Assembly (NCBI RefSeq): GCF_000425665.1
Contig: NZ_KE384434.1
Location: 11,864 to 73,656, forward strand
DNA length: 61,793 nucleotides
From: Gemella cuniculi DSM 15828
GTDB taxonomy: Bacteria; Bacillota; Bacilli; Staphylococcales; Gemellaceae
Direction of reading: 5' to 3'
Part shown: positions 8,890 through 16,367 of the stretch, piece by piece
How the letters are laid out: each line of letters starts with the position of its first letter
How positions within the stretch are numbered: position 1 is the stretch's first letter
Position numbers and translations under genes: made by a program
The notes under the pieces: model-generated
What the model was told of the DNA's origin: nothing
Databases searched by the model: none
The model's input: the letters and a program-made list of their open reading frames with translations, nothing else

Positions 8890-9949
8890 TATCTACTTCC
8901 TCCTTCTTTAACTTTCTTGATACAGCACTTTTAGACTCCCCTTTTAATTTTTCTATTTCTCTTACAGTGAAGCCTTCATCATGAAGCTGGTTTATATCCT
9001 TTTGATCCAGATTCCCTATCAAGCTATTGTATAATCTTTTCAAATAATCATACTCAGAACCAACATCACTAAATGCAAGTGATGTTTTTATAATGTTTTT
9101 CAATTCTCCAGGATAAGGTATTTTTTTTGCTGTTTTCAATATCTTTTTAAATAATCTTGTGTCCTTTGATATTCCTTTAAAATTCTTGATAAACGAAGAA
9201 AAATAATATTCAGCAACTTCTATTAAATCCTCATCACTATACCTATTGAAATTAATAACAGCATCAAATCTCCTAATTAGTGCTTTATCAAAATTAGAAT
9301 ATAAGTTAGTAGTTGCAATAAGCACTATTTCTTTATTAAGATCTGTTAATCTATCTAATTCTCTTAAAATTGTAGATGTTACTCTCCCCATCTCTCTAAT
9401 ATCATTAGAATTAATTCTATCCAGAGCGATAACATCAATTTCATCAAATAAAACTACTATCTTATTCGCATTTGGAATCATATTTATTTCTTTAAAGACT
9501 TTTATAATGTTTTTATTGGTCTGCCCCAACTTGCTATCTATCAAATTTTCGAAGTCAACTCTAAAAAGAGATCTATCTAACAATCTTGCAACATTTTTGG
9601 CTGCTTCTGTTTTTCCACTTCCTGGTAATCCTTCGAACAAAAATTTATTAATCCCAACATTATGGTTTACGGCATTAATAATACCTTTTATATCTTCTGT
9701 TATTTCAAGTGGTAAATTTAACGCCTCTAAATTTCTTGTTTCTACTTGTTTTAAAAATTCACTTTCAAAATCGCTACTCTGTGGGGAGTATAAATTTGAT
9801 TCAGATATTAAACCCATAATATATTCAGATAATTGGTAATCACCAATGCTATCAAAATATCTTGCTATTCCTATCGCCTCATTTCTAAAAGAATTTTCAT
9901 TTCTTTCCACATGGTATTTTATTAAATTCAAAACATTTTGTTTTTTCAT
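8882..9949 (-). CDS. AAA+ ATPase with C-terminal helix-turn-helix, first gene of defence operon
   Basis: 355 residues. An N-terminal helical region (1-95) is followed by an AAA core: Walker A EGLPGSGKTEA (about 106-114), Walker B VVLFDEID, sensor-1 IATTN and an arginine-finger-like RRFD. This resembles the FtsH/spastin-type ATPases that partner with S8 proteases in bacterial conflict systems. The last 35 residues (HDEGFTVREIEKLKGESKSAVSRKL) look like a helix-turn-helix, so it may bind DNA or its own promoter. RBS TAGGAGG is upstream of the ATG. It overlaps the protease gene by eight bases. Inferred job: sense or unfold a target and feed or activate the protease. Confidence 0.88.
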   Translation of the reverse strand: MKKQNVLNLIKYHVERNENSFRNEAIGIARYFDSIGDYQLSEYIMGLISESNLYSPQSSDFESEFLKQVETRNLEALNLPLEITEDIKGIINAVNHNVGINKFLFEGLPGSGKTEAAKNVARLLDRSLFRVDFENLIDSKLGQTNKNIIKVFKEINMIPNANKIVVLFDEIDVIALDRINSNDIREMGRVTSTILRELDRLTDLNKEIVLIATTNLYSNFDKALIRRFDAVINFNRYSDEDLIEVAEYYFSSFIKNFKGISKDTRLFKKILKTAKKIPYPGELKNIIKTSLAFSDVGSEYDYLKRLYNSLIGNLDQKDINQLHDEGFTVREIEKLKGESKSAVSRKLKKEEVDSE

Positions 9950-9976
9950 ATTACCATACCTCCTATTTTCTTTATT

Positions 9977-10018
9977 ATTATATCATGGTTTGGGACATAT
10001 TTCTATACTTTTGGGACA
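9977..10018 (-). promoter_or_regulatory. promoter of the defence operon with two direct repeats
   Basis: On the minus strand a TATAAT -10 box is at 9977-9982. The -35 region (about 10000-10005) is poor. Two direct repeats, TGTCCCAAA on the minus strand (9989-9997 and 10010-10018), are spaced exactly 21 bases, two helical turns, and flank the -35 region. That is the layout of a regulator binding site. The ATPase's own C-terminal helix-turn-helix is a candidate binder. Confidence 0.55.
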
Positions 10019-10117
10019 AAAATTAAAATTTTAATTTCTGTATCAAAGGTTATATTAGTGTTCCTTCATGAATTAAAAAGAAGCCAGTGCAGCCCTAAAA
10101 CCACACCGACTATACAT

Positions 10118-10685
10118 TTATCTCTCAGCTTCTTTTCTTGCTTCTTTCTTTTCTTTAGGCTTTTCCTTATCTTCTTTTTGAAAGTCCTTAATTTGCCCTA
10201 AAATGGACTTTTTATCTTTGTCTTGATCTTTCATTTGCTCCTTTGCCTTAACAGTTTTGAAGAAAGTATCCTGATGTTAGTACGTTCCTTGTCGTTATCA
10301 TCAACGAAAGTTCTAATCTGTCCTAAGAGCTTAACAAAATATTCCTGCTTAAAGTCTTTGGAAATATCACTTTTTTCTCCTTATGATATAACTTATTCCC
10401 ATCATCATCTTTAGATACAACAGAGAAATTTGTCACATCCATTTTATTTTCTCTTTCAACTACATCGACCTTTCCTACGATATTTCCGACAATATTTACA
10501 AGATTATCTTTTTCTGCCTGAACATCTTTTATCTGTCCCTATTCTCTTAAATCTTCCAAGTCGACACAGACCAAATCACCAAAGAAAGATAGCTCAATCT
10601 CATTTTTCATATTTCTTAGAGCTTCATTTTCTCCCTTGTTTTCATAATCAAAACTCTCCGTTTTAATTGGTATATCTTCAATCAT
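10118..10685 (-). pseudogene. degenerate SSB-like gene of the decayed ICE
   Basis: Starts ATG at 10685 as MIEDIPIKTESFDYENKG and ends KEARKEAER at 10118. The body reads MDVTNFSVVSKDDDGNKLYH, then FVKLLGQIRTFVDDN and NIRILSSKLL, the pattern of ICE-encoded single-stranded-DNA-binding proteins (compare VANFTLVKKYG and FEKGDLIHIFGYFK in the intact ssb at 38202). An internal stop after EDLRE and at least one frameshift break it. It sits just left of a truncated rlmD-extension fragment, as expected for the right end of an element. Confidence 0.6.
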
Positions 10686-10738
10686 GTCTTATCCTCTAAG
10701 TTAAGCTCATATTGGATGCTGTGTCTTTCGTCAGGTGT

Positions 10739-10816
10739 ATATCAATCTCATCAATCAAAACTTTACACTTATATGCCCTTTGAATCAAGTTTGGAAAGCA
10801 ACACAATTGCCTCAAC
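10739..10816. repeat. att-like direct repeat, middle copy (within recombinase 3' end)
   Basis: Near-identical to 3084-3162 and similar to the rlmD 3' region. The recombinase reading frame runs into this copy and takes its last residues (VEAIVLLSKLDSKGI) from it; RlmD has VETVALLSKLN at the equivalent place. Left of it, a fragment of the rlmD extension (SVKVLIDEIDIHL) is cut off before the SSB-like pseudogene. I read this as the junction between the intact ICE and the decayed tandem element. Confidence 0.65.
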
Positions 10817-12460
10817 TTGCTCATCATTGTCCAAACCTATATTTAAATCTTCATCAATGATAGGAAGCTTAAAAACAATGGATTTTAGCCATTGTCCATT
10901 CGGTTGCTTTTCTTCGTAAATTTGAATTTCAGAAATCAAGGCTGTAATTAACTGTCTACGCTCTACATCATTCATTACCTTGTAGAGTTTATCAAAATAA
11001 ATCAGAACCTTATATATATTATCTCCTGTAAGCTTTTCGGCTTCAATAGTTTGTTTCTTTGCTTTCGCATCAATTAACAATGATTCTAATTCTTCAATTT
11101 TGTCATACATACGATAAAGCCTATCATCTAAATCTTGTTTTCTTCGTCTATAATGCTTATCATCAACATCTAAATTATCTATTTCTTCAATAAGCTTAAA
11201 TTTTGTGGAATGGCTTTTTCGCAATTCTTTTTGATAATTATCTATTTCCTTTTCTATTTCAGATGTATCCACCTTCATGTTGATCTTTTCTTGCATCATA
11301 GAGGCAAACTTAGGATTGCTTACTATCTTTATAATTACCTCAGCAACTGCATCATCTAACAATTCTTCTCTGATTTGTTTATTGTAAGTGCATTTATGAC
11401 CTCTATTCATCAATCTATGTTTACAACCATAATAGTAAAAGTCTTTGTATTTGCTTCCATCTTTTTTATATTTAACACACTTGTTGCCAAACATTCCTGC
11501 ACCACAAACAGGACATTTTACTATTCCTGTAAGTAAATGTGTTCGAACATCTTTTCCTTTATTGGTATGTTCGTATTTTTTTGCTTGTGATTTTAATTTA
11601 ACTTGAGCTGCTTGCCATAATTCATCTGAAACAATAGGAGCATGTATTCCTTCTGCCACTAAATAATCGTCTTGTTCCACCTGACGATATTCATTTCTCG
11701 TTCCATGTACTTTTTCTAAAGTTCTTCTTCCAAAGGCAATTTTTCCATTATATACAGGATTTTTAAGAATCTTCCTTATCAATCCCGCGTCAAATAATGG
11801 ATTTTTCCCATTTTGCCTTGGAATTTTTCTTATTCCATGATTTTCTAGATATTTTGACAACCCATTTGCACCAATAGTTGTATTCACATATTGATCAAAA
11901 ATAGTCCTTATTGCGACTGCTTCTTCCTCATTGATTAGCAACTTACCATCGACAAGTTTATATCCATACGGAGCAAAACCTCCATTCCATTTTCCTTCTC
12001 TTGCCTTTTGAATGCGACCTTCCATTGTTTGAACACGAATGTTTTCTCGTTCAATTTCAGCAACAGCAGACAAAACAGAAATCATCAATTTACCTGCCTC
12101 TTTAGACGAATCAATTCCATCTTCAACACAAATAAGATTTACACCAAAATCTTGCATTATTTGCAAAGTCGAAAGTACATCAGCAGCATTTCTTGCAAAT
12201 CTCGATAATTTAAATACAAGAACGAAAGATACCCCATCCTTTCCAGATTTTATATCTTCCATCATACGAGTAAACTGGACTCTACCTTCTATAGATTTTC
12301 CGGATTTACCTGCATCTTCATATTCACCAACAATCTCATAATCATTATAGAGAGCAAACGCCTTCATTCTTGATTTTTGTGCCTCTAAAGAATAACCGTC
12401 TATCTGTATTGATGTAGATACTCTTGTATAGAGATATACTTTTATTTTTTCTTTTGACAT
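10769..12460 (-). CDS. large serine recombinase (TndX/TnpX-type ICE integrase)
   Basis: 563 residues. The resolvase-like catalytic domain starts VYLYTRVSTS with the nucleophile Ser15, followed by KLSRFARN and the conserved arginine cluster. Then come the Recombinase domain (about 165-270, WNGGFAPYGY), a zinc ribbon (KCPVCGAGM ... YGCKHR ... HKCTYN, about 310-365) and a long coiled coil (about 375-460). Large serine recombinases integrate and excise the element without tyrosine-integrase cofactors. It has its own consensus promoter just upstream. The C-terminus VEAIVLLSKLDSKGI is encoded by att sequence and mimics the end of RlmD, which points to rlmD as the target gene. Confidence 0.95.
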   Translation of the reverse strand: MSKEKIKVYLYTRVSTSIQIDGYSLEAQKSRMKAFALYNDYEIVGEYEDAGKSGKSIEGRVQFTRMMEDIKSGKDGVSFVLVFKLSRFARNAADVLSTLQIMQDFGVNLICVEDGIDSSKEAGKLMISVLSAVAEIERENIRVQTMEGRIQKAREGKWNGGFAPYGYKLVDGKLLINEEEAVAIRTIFDQYVNTTIGANGLSKYLENHGIRKIPRQNGKNPLFDAGLIRKILKNPVYNGKIAFGRRTLEKVHGTRNEYRQVEQDDYLVAEGIHAPIVSDELWQAAQVKLKSQAKKYEHTNKGKDVRTHLLTGIVKCPVCGAGMFGNKCVKYKKDGSKYKDFYYYGCKHRLMNRGHKCTYNKQIREELLDDAVAEVIIKIVSNPKFASMMQEKINMKVDTSEIEKEIDNYQKELRKSHSTKFKLIEEIDNLDVDDKHYRRRKQDLDDRLYRMYDKIEELESLLIDAKAKKQTIEAEKLTGDNIYKVLIYFDKLYKVMNDVERRQLITALISEIQIYEEKQPNGQWLKSIVFKLPIIDEDLNIGLDNDEQVEAIVLLSKLDSKGI

Positions 12461-12534
12461 AGCATTAACCTCAATATCCTTTTCTATATCTTTATATTTT
12501 TACCAATTATGGTTTGGACATATATTTCAAGTAT

Positions 12535-12563
12535 ATTATAGCACTTTTATTACTTTTTCTCAA
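12535..12563 (-). promoter_or_regulatory. sigma-70 type promoter of the serine recombinase
   Basis: Minus-strand TTGAGA (12558-12563), a 17-base spacer and TATAAT (12535-12540), an almost perfect vegetative promoter about 75 bases before the recombinase start. It lies in the 3' end of the 56-residue ORF. The leader downstream contains ATATGTCCAAACCATAAT, which resembles the sequence around the defence-operon promoter at 9981-10005. Confidence 0.65.
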
Positions 12564-12720
12564 TCTGTATTTTTGCCATGCCAAAACTATTTTTATTTTC
12601 CATATTATTCTTTACTGGTATTGGATCAGGCAGATCATCTAATTCTAAAACACCAGCATACTTTGTAATCAGATTTGCAATCAAATCAGCCAATCCATTC
12701 CAGTCACTATCCACAGACAT
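12550..12720 (-). CDS. small ICE protein, 56 residues, unknown function
   Basis: Reads MSVDSDWNGLADLIANLITKY, then VLELDDLPDPIP and a polar tail ending QIEKK. A strong RBS (GGAAAGGAGTG) precedes the ATG. It overlaps the stop of the 30-residue ORF upstream (TGATG), so the two are probably cotranslated. It ends about 90 bases before the recombinase. Small acidic ORFs of this kind are common next to serine recombinases of mobile elements, where they may be excision cofactors. I do not recognise the family, and the role is inference from position only. Confidence 0.6.
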   Translation of the reverse strand: MSVDSDWNGLADLIANLITKYAGVLELDDLPDPIPVKNNMENKNSFGMAKIQIEKK

Positions 12721-12812
12721 CACTCCTTTCCTAACAAATTATTCATAACCAATATATACTTTCTTCCATTACTAAGTTTTATGACATTGGTAGGTGTCTT
12801 GGCTGACAACAT
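12720..12812 (-). CDS. small ICE ORF, 30 residues, unknown function
   Basis: Reads MLSAKTPTNVIKLSNGRKYI, then LVMNNLLGKE. RBS GGCGGAGGTG lies seven bases before the ATG, and the TGA overlaps the next ATG. The coupling and strong RBS make it likely to be translated. The amphipathic beta-like sequence gives no functional clue. Confidence 0.45.
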   Translation of the reverse strand: MLSAKTPTNVIKLSNGRKYILVMNNLLGKE

Positions 12813-13459
12813 AGGAATCTCACCTCCGCCCCTTATTAAGACGAGCCGGCTTAAACTGTTGAAGTATCATTATCACTGCTTATTTCAACGAACAGATTGC
12901 CACCTCTGTTTTTTATGTATTCTTATTTACCGCTCACTTTCTTGTGTCCTTGGCTAATCCAGTATTCATAAAACCGAAATTACTTTCAGCAGAAAGGTCA
13001 TGGCGTAAGTCATAATTCTCCATAAGCAGATAAAGTCCTACCTTGGTCTATTCAGCTGTCAAAGAACAATTAGCTTTACGCTATATAGGATGTGTATTAA
13101 CTGTAAAATAGATTTTTCTTTTGCCTCAAAAAGCAAAAAGGATAAATCCCCCCTACACTTTTAGAGTGAAAATTTATCCTTGTTGGTAACCAGATTTATT
13201 AATTTTTTGAAAAAATCCTAGCATATACTATTTTTATGCCTGTTTTTTCTTTTTATTTTTTCTAACTGATTTCTTCACATTATCTATTCCTTCACTTTGA
13301 TATTTTTATTTTCATAAAAAAGTTAAGCTCATTTTTGGAACTTAAACTTTCTTTAATTTCTACTTAATCCTTACTCTCTTTTTGTAAGTCAATCTAATAC
13401 TCTACGTAATTCTTTAATTTACTTCTAGATCTTTATAGATTTTTATTTGATACCACAAC
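12813..13459. other. gene-free junction between recombinase module and bacteriocin cargo
   Basis: About 650 bases. No ORF with a plausible RBS, although 12830-13080 (minus) retains coding-like phrases with stops (for example LLMENYDLRHDLSAESNFGFMNTG), suggesting a decayed small element gene. A hairpin (AAGGATAAAT at 13138-13147 with ATTTATCCTT at 13172-13181, inner CACT/AGTG) could terminate transcription from the bacteriocin side or mark a cargo boundary. The rest, 13190-13459, is AT-rich without recognisable structure. Confidence 0.45.
13138..13181. terminator. hairpin, possible terminator or cargo boundary
   Basis: Ten-base perfect inverted repeat AAGGATAAAT / ATTTATCCTT with a nested CACT/AGTG stem. 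No strong U-tract on either strand, so termination is uncertain. Confidence 0.35.
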
Positions 13460-13789
13460 TTAAAATTCTTTAAATAATTTAATATATTCCATTATGTCTG
13501 GAAATTTTTCATTTTCTATATAATCTTCAATGACATATTCATGAGCATAAGCACCTTTGATTATTTTAAAGCGTACTACATCTGTTAATTTATCTAAAAT
13601 GTTTCCTGTAAATTTAAAATACTCTTTAGGAATACTGCTATGTTCTAATTCATTGCTATTCTTAATAAATATTCCTTCATTTGTGATTGATATTATAAAT
13701 CGACATGATAAGTTTGGATTAAATGTAATCAACTCAGAATCATAACCATTTGCAATAAATCCACCTATGCTTTCTTTTTTATATTCCAT
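13460..13789 (-). CDS. hypothetical protein, 109 residues, at the end of the bacteriocin cluster
   Basis: I start it at the internal ATG (MEYKKESIGGFIANG) rather than at an upstream ATG at 13888, because a promoter (GTACAA/ATTATA, 13829-13858) and GGAAAGG RBS place transcription and translation there. The protein is soluble, with alternating beta-like hydrophobic pattern (LSCRFIISITNEGIFIKN) and a C-terminal amphipathic helix. I do not recognise the family. It follows the ABC permease on the same strand but has its own promoter, so it may be an accessory immunity or stress gene, or unrelated cargo. Confidence 0.55.
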   Translation of the reverse strand: MEYKKESIGGFIANGYDSELITFNPNLSCRFIISITNEGIFIKNSNELEHSSIPKEYFKFTGNILDKLTDVVRFKIIKGAYAHEYVIEDYIENEKFPDIMEYIKLFKEF

Positions 13790-13828
13790 AATTTTTCTGC
13801 CTTTCCATAGTATTCTTTGCACAGTATC

Positions 13829-13858
13829 ATTATACTGTAAATAATCTTTTTTGTACAA
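13829..13858 (-). promoter_or_regulatory. promoter for the 109-residue protein
   Basis: Minus-strand TTGTAC (13853-13858), 18-base spacer, TATAAT (13829-13834). The predicted start of transcription leaves a leader of about 33 bases to the ATG at 13789. Confidence 0.5.
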
Positions 13859-13923
13859 TTTTTTATTTATTGAAAATATATCTCTCAATTTAACTATATT
13901 TTAATATTTATATACCACATCAT

Positions 13924-14820
13924 CTACACTATCTTGTAACGTCTATTCAAAAACACAAACATCCCACCTGTCAATATAATAATACTATATGATAACATTA
14001 TTATACTGTAAATTAATTTATTACTTTGTATTATATCAAGTCTTTTTGAAATATAGTAAAACGGCAACAGTCTATTAAAATTAGGTATTATTTTCTCTAA
14101 AAGTATATTTATCAATCCAGCAAAAAATAGGATACTTATTACAGAAAATATTGCAACTTTTTTGCCATCAAACAAGATAATCAAAAAATTAGTCATACTC
14201 ATATAAAATAATCCAACTAAATACAAGGTTAACACCCTTTCTATTACCATATCTAACTGAGATATTATTTGTGTATTTTCTTCTTTAAAAGCAACTATAT
14301 TATTTGGTTGAGTTAATCCAAATTCAAACAGCCCAAATATAAAAGTAATACAAAATAATACTAATATTGATATGGTAATTTCTATAATACAGTAAATATA
14401 CTTGCTTAATATAATTTGTTTTATATCTTTGGAACTCATTAACAAATTTTTCCATGTTGCGTATTCATATTCTATGTAAAAAACTCTACTAGCTATAATA
14501 ATTAGAATCAATATAATGATGTTAAAGTAATTATCTATGTAGGATAAGTAGGACCAAATATTACCAACATTGTATGGTATGTTATTTTCCAAACTATAAT
14601 CTATGGCTCTTATTTCCTTTTCATAAATCTCATTATTTCCATATTTATTAATCATGTCTAAATATATATCTTTAGTGGAAATTGCTTCTTTTCTCCATTC
14701 TGTATTGTCATTACTTTTAAAATTTAAATTTAATGAAACAAAATTAATTAAGATAAATGATAGTATACAAATAGTCCACCTTTTCAAACTAAAAACTTTA
14801 ATAAACTCGCTTCTTAACAT
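13924..14820 (-). CDS. ABC-2 type permease of the bacteriocin immunity/export transporter
   Basis: 298 residues. One N-terminal membrane segment (about 14-30), an extracytoplasmic loop (35-90), then five more hydrophobic segments (about 96-112, 147-167, 190-210, 220-240, 270-290): the six-segment plan of BcrB/ABC-2 permeases. Start ATG overlaps the ATPase stop by seven bases (AAATGTTAA). With the ATPase upstream it forms a two-component exporter of the type that removes membrane-active peptides and gives extra immunity to the producer. Assignment to the bacteriocin is inferred from gene order. Confidence 0.8.
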   Translation of the reverse strand: MLRSEFIKVFSLKRWTICILSFILINFVSLNLNFKSNDNTEWRKEAISTKDIYLDMINKYGNNEIYEKEIRAIDYSLENNIPYNVGNIWSYLSYIDNYFNIIILILIIIASRVFYIEYEYATWKNLLMSSKDIKQIILSKYIYCIIEITISILVLFCITFIFGLFEFGLTQPNNIVAFKEENTQIISQLDMVIERVLTLYLVGLFYMSMTNFLIILFDGKKVAIFSVISILFFAGLINILLEKIIPNFNRLLPFYYISKRLDIIQSNKLIYSIIMLSYSIIILTGGMFVFLNRRYKIV

Positions 14821-15506
14821 TTTTTCACTCCAAAAATTTTAATATACTCTTTTTCAATATCCTTGCTATACTTATTTTTACTAATATCAATCTTTTGAAC
14901 TATCTCTCCATCCTTGATAAAAACCAACTCATCACAAATTTTAATCATTTCATCCAGTAGGTGACTCGATAAAATAACTGTATTTTCCGAATTACCAACA
15001 AATTGATTAACGATATTTCTAAATTCTATCATTCCATTGTAATCCAATCCATTAGTTGGTTCATCTAAAATTAATAAATTAGGATTACTAAGCAATGCAA
15101 AAGCTAATCCCAGTCTTTGTTTCATACCAAACGAATATGACGAAACTTTCTTATTTTTTACATGTTTTAAACCAACGTCATCAAGCAATAGTGATATTCT
15201 TTCACCATCTGCCACGTCATTCATATTGGCTAAAATTAACATGTTTTTATACCCACTGAGATGTTCATACGAACAAGTCCTATCTATCATTACACCTTTT
15301 TTTATATCGTTTTTTATATCAACAACGCCTGAATCTGGTATAACTAATCCACATATTATCTTAAGAAGAGTTGTCTTCCCCGCACCATTTGGTCCAACAA
15401 GTCCAATAACTTTTCCACACTCTACATTAAAATTTACCTTTTTTAAAATTATTTTTTTACCAATTTTTTTATCAATATCAACTAAATGCATACTATTTTT
15501 ATTCAT
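14814..15506 (-). CDS. ABC transporter ATPase (BcrA-type), bacteriocin self-protection
   Basis: 230 residues with Walker A GPNGAGKTTL (about 39-46), signature SYSFGMKQRLGLA, Walker B LLILDEPTNGLD and the switch histidine in LSSHLLDE. This is the canonical drug/peptide-export ATPase fold. RBS AGGAG precedes the ATG. It follows the small immunity peptide gene by 17 bases and overlaps the permease. It is the second, non-identical ATPase in the cluster; the first (15717) belongs to the core circular-bacteriocin set. Confidence 0.88.
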   Translation of the reverse strand: MNKNSMHLVDIDKKIGKKIILKKVNFNVECGKVIGLVGPNGAGKTTLLKIICGLVIPDSGVVDIKNDIKKGVMIDRTCSYEHLSGYKNMLILANMNDVADGERISLLLDDVGLKHVKNKKVSSYSFGMKQRLGLAFALLSNPNLLILDEPTNGLDYNGMIEFRNIVNQFVGNSENTVILSSHLLDEMIKICDELVFIKDGEIVQKIDISKNKYSKDIEKEYIKIFGVKKC

Positions 15507-15523
15507 AAATTAATCTCCTATCT

Positions 15524-15676
15524 TCAAAGAGATTCTGTAATAATTACTGCTAAAAATATAAATACTGTCGAAATAATTACACTCATCATCAATGACATTT
15601 TTATATAATTCTGTAGAAAAAACATCAAAGCTACCCCTCCAACTACTATAAGTCTACTTATTGCCTTTTTTTTCAT
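15524..15676 (-). CDS. small cationic membrane protein, candidate circular-bacteriocin immunity protein
   Basis: I start it at the ATG at 15676 (MKKKAISRLIVVGG) because AAAAGGGG lies five bases upstream; a longer frame from 15736 overlaps the ATPase gene and lacks an RBS. The result is 50 residues with a basic N-terminus (KKKAISR) and two hydrophobic segments (about 8-22 and 28-46). Immunity proteins of circular bacteriocins (CirE, AS-48 D1) are about 50 residues, cationic and hydrophobic, and sit right after the ATPase gene, exactly as here. Confirmation needs an immunity assay. Confidence 0.7.
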   Translation of the reverse strand: MKKKAISRLIVVGGVALMFFLQNYIKMSLMMSVIISTVFIFLAVIITESL

Positions 15677-15716
15677 ATATACCCCTTTTATCCATCTTCT
15701 ATATCTATAATTTATA

Positions 15717-16367
15717 TTAAGTATTATCCATAACATTTAATAGTGTAGTTCTTAGATTACAACTTGCATCATTACATAACTCATATAACCCATCCTTTTT
15801 TAGATACAAAATACTATCACTTAAATTCTCTGCTATATCTGGTATGTGCGTCGTTAATACTATTAGCCTATCCTTTTTGAAATCCTCAAATATATCTTTA
15901 ATTTGTTCAATAGTAGAAATGTCAACGTCAACAAAAGGTTCATCCATTAATAAAATTGTCGGTTTTATTGCCAATACAAGTATAATAATTAATTTAAATT
16001 TCATACCCTTACTGTAATCAATAATTATTTTATCTTTTGCATCTTCAATCCGAAAGGCTCTAAATAGCTTATCTATTTCATTTCTATCAATTTTAAGTTT
16101 TTTCATTTTAATACTATATTCTATAAATTCTACCCCTGTCATGTACTGAAAAGGTATAATTGAATCAGAAATAAAAACCATTTCTTTACTACTCAAAATT
16201 ACCTCACCATTATCATACGGAATTTGTTTAGCAATAATTTTAAGTAATGTGGTTTTCCCTATGCCATTTTCCCCAAAAATACTGTAGACCTTCCCTTTTT
16301 CAAAATCATAACTCACATTTTGAAATATTATGTCTTCGTACCTCTTTGACAAATTCTTAATCTTCAT
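15717..16367 (-). CDS. ABC ATPase of the circular-bacteriocin biosynthesis/secretion complex
   Basis: 216 residues, Walker A GENGIGKTTL (about 34-41), a degenerate signature DYSKGMKFKL in place of LSGGQ, Walker B ILLMDEPFVDVD and switch LTTHIPD. It overlaps the SpoIIM-like gene by four bases. In AS-48, circularin A and uberolysin clusters an ATPase next to a DUF95/SpoIIM protein works with the large membrane protein in cyclisation-coupled secretion. Role inferred from that conserved arrangement. Confidence 0.82.
   Translation of the reverse strand: MKIKNLSKRYEDIIFQNVSYDFEKGKVYSIFGENGIGKTTLLKIIAKQIPYDNGEVILSSKEMVFISDSIIPFQYMTGVEFIEYSIKMKKLKIDRNEIDKLFRAFRIEDAKDKIIIDYSKGMKFKLIIILVLAIKPTILLMDEPFVDVDISTIEQIKDIFEDFKKDRLIVLTTHIPDIAENLSDSILYLKKDGLYELCNDASCNLRTTLLNVMDNT

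Larger units (their letters stand above)
3084..10816. mobile_element. decayed ICE remnant carrying the defence operon
   Basis: Bounded by two near-identical rlmD-type att copies (3084-3162 and 10739-10816). Inside, from left to right, are a relaxase 3' remnant on the plus strand, the five-gene defence operon on the minus strand, and an SSB-like pseudogene on the minus strand beside a truncated rlmD-extension fragment. The order and orientation (relaxase near the left end, SSB near the right end) are the same as in the larger ICE to the right. This supports a second element of the same architecture that lost its recombinase and transfer genes and kept its cargo. Exact ends are inferred. Confidence 0.6.

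Noticed and set aside
9246-9839. 197-residue plus-strand ORF opposite the AAA ATPase gene
   Set aside because: Antisense to well-supported Walker motifs; composition typical of shadow frames, no RBS.
15524-15736. 70-residue version of the immunity-like peptide
   Set aside because: The extra N-terminus overlaps the ATPase gene and lacks an RBS; the ATG at 15676 has AAAAGGGG and gives the family-like 50 residues.
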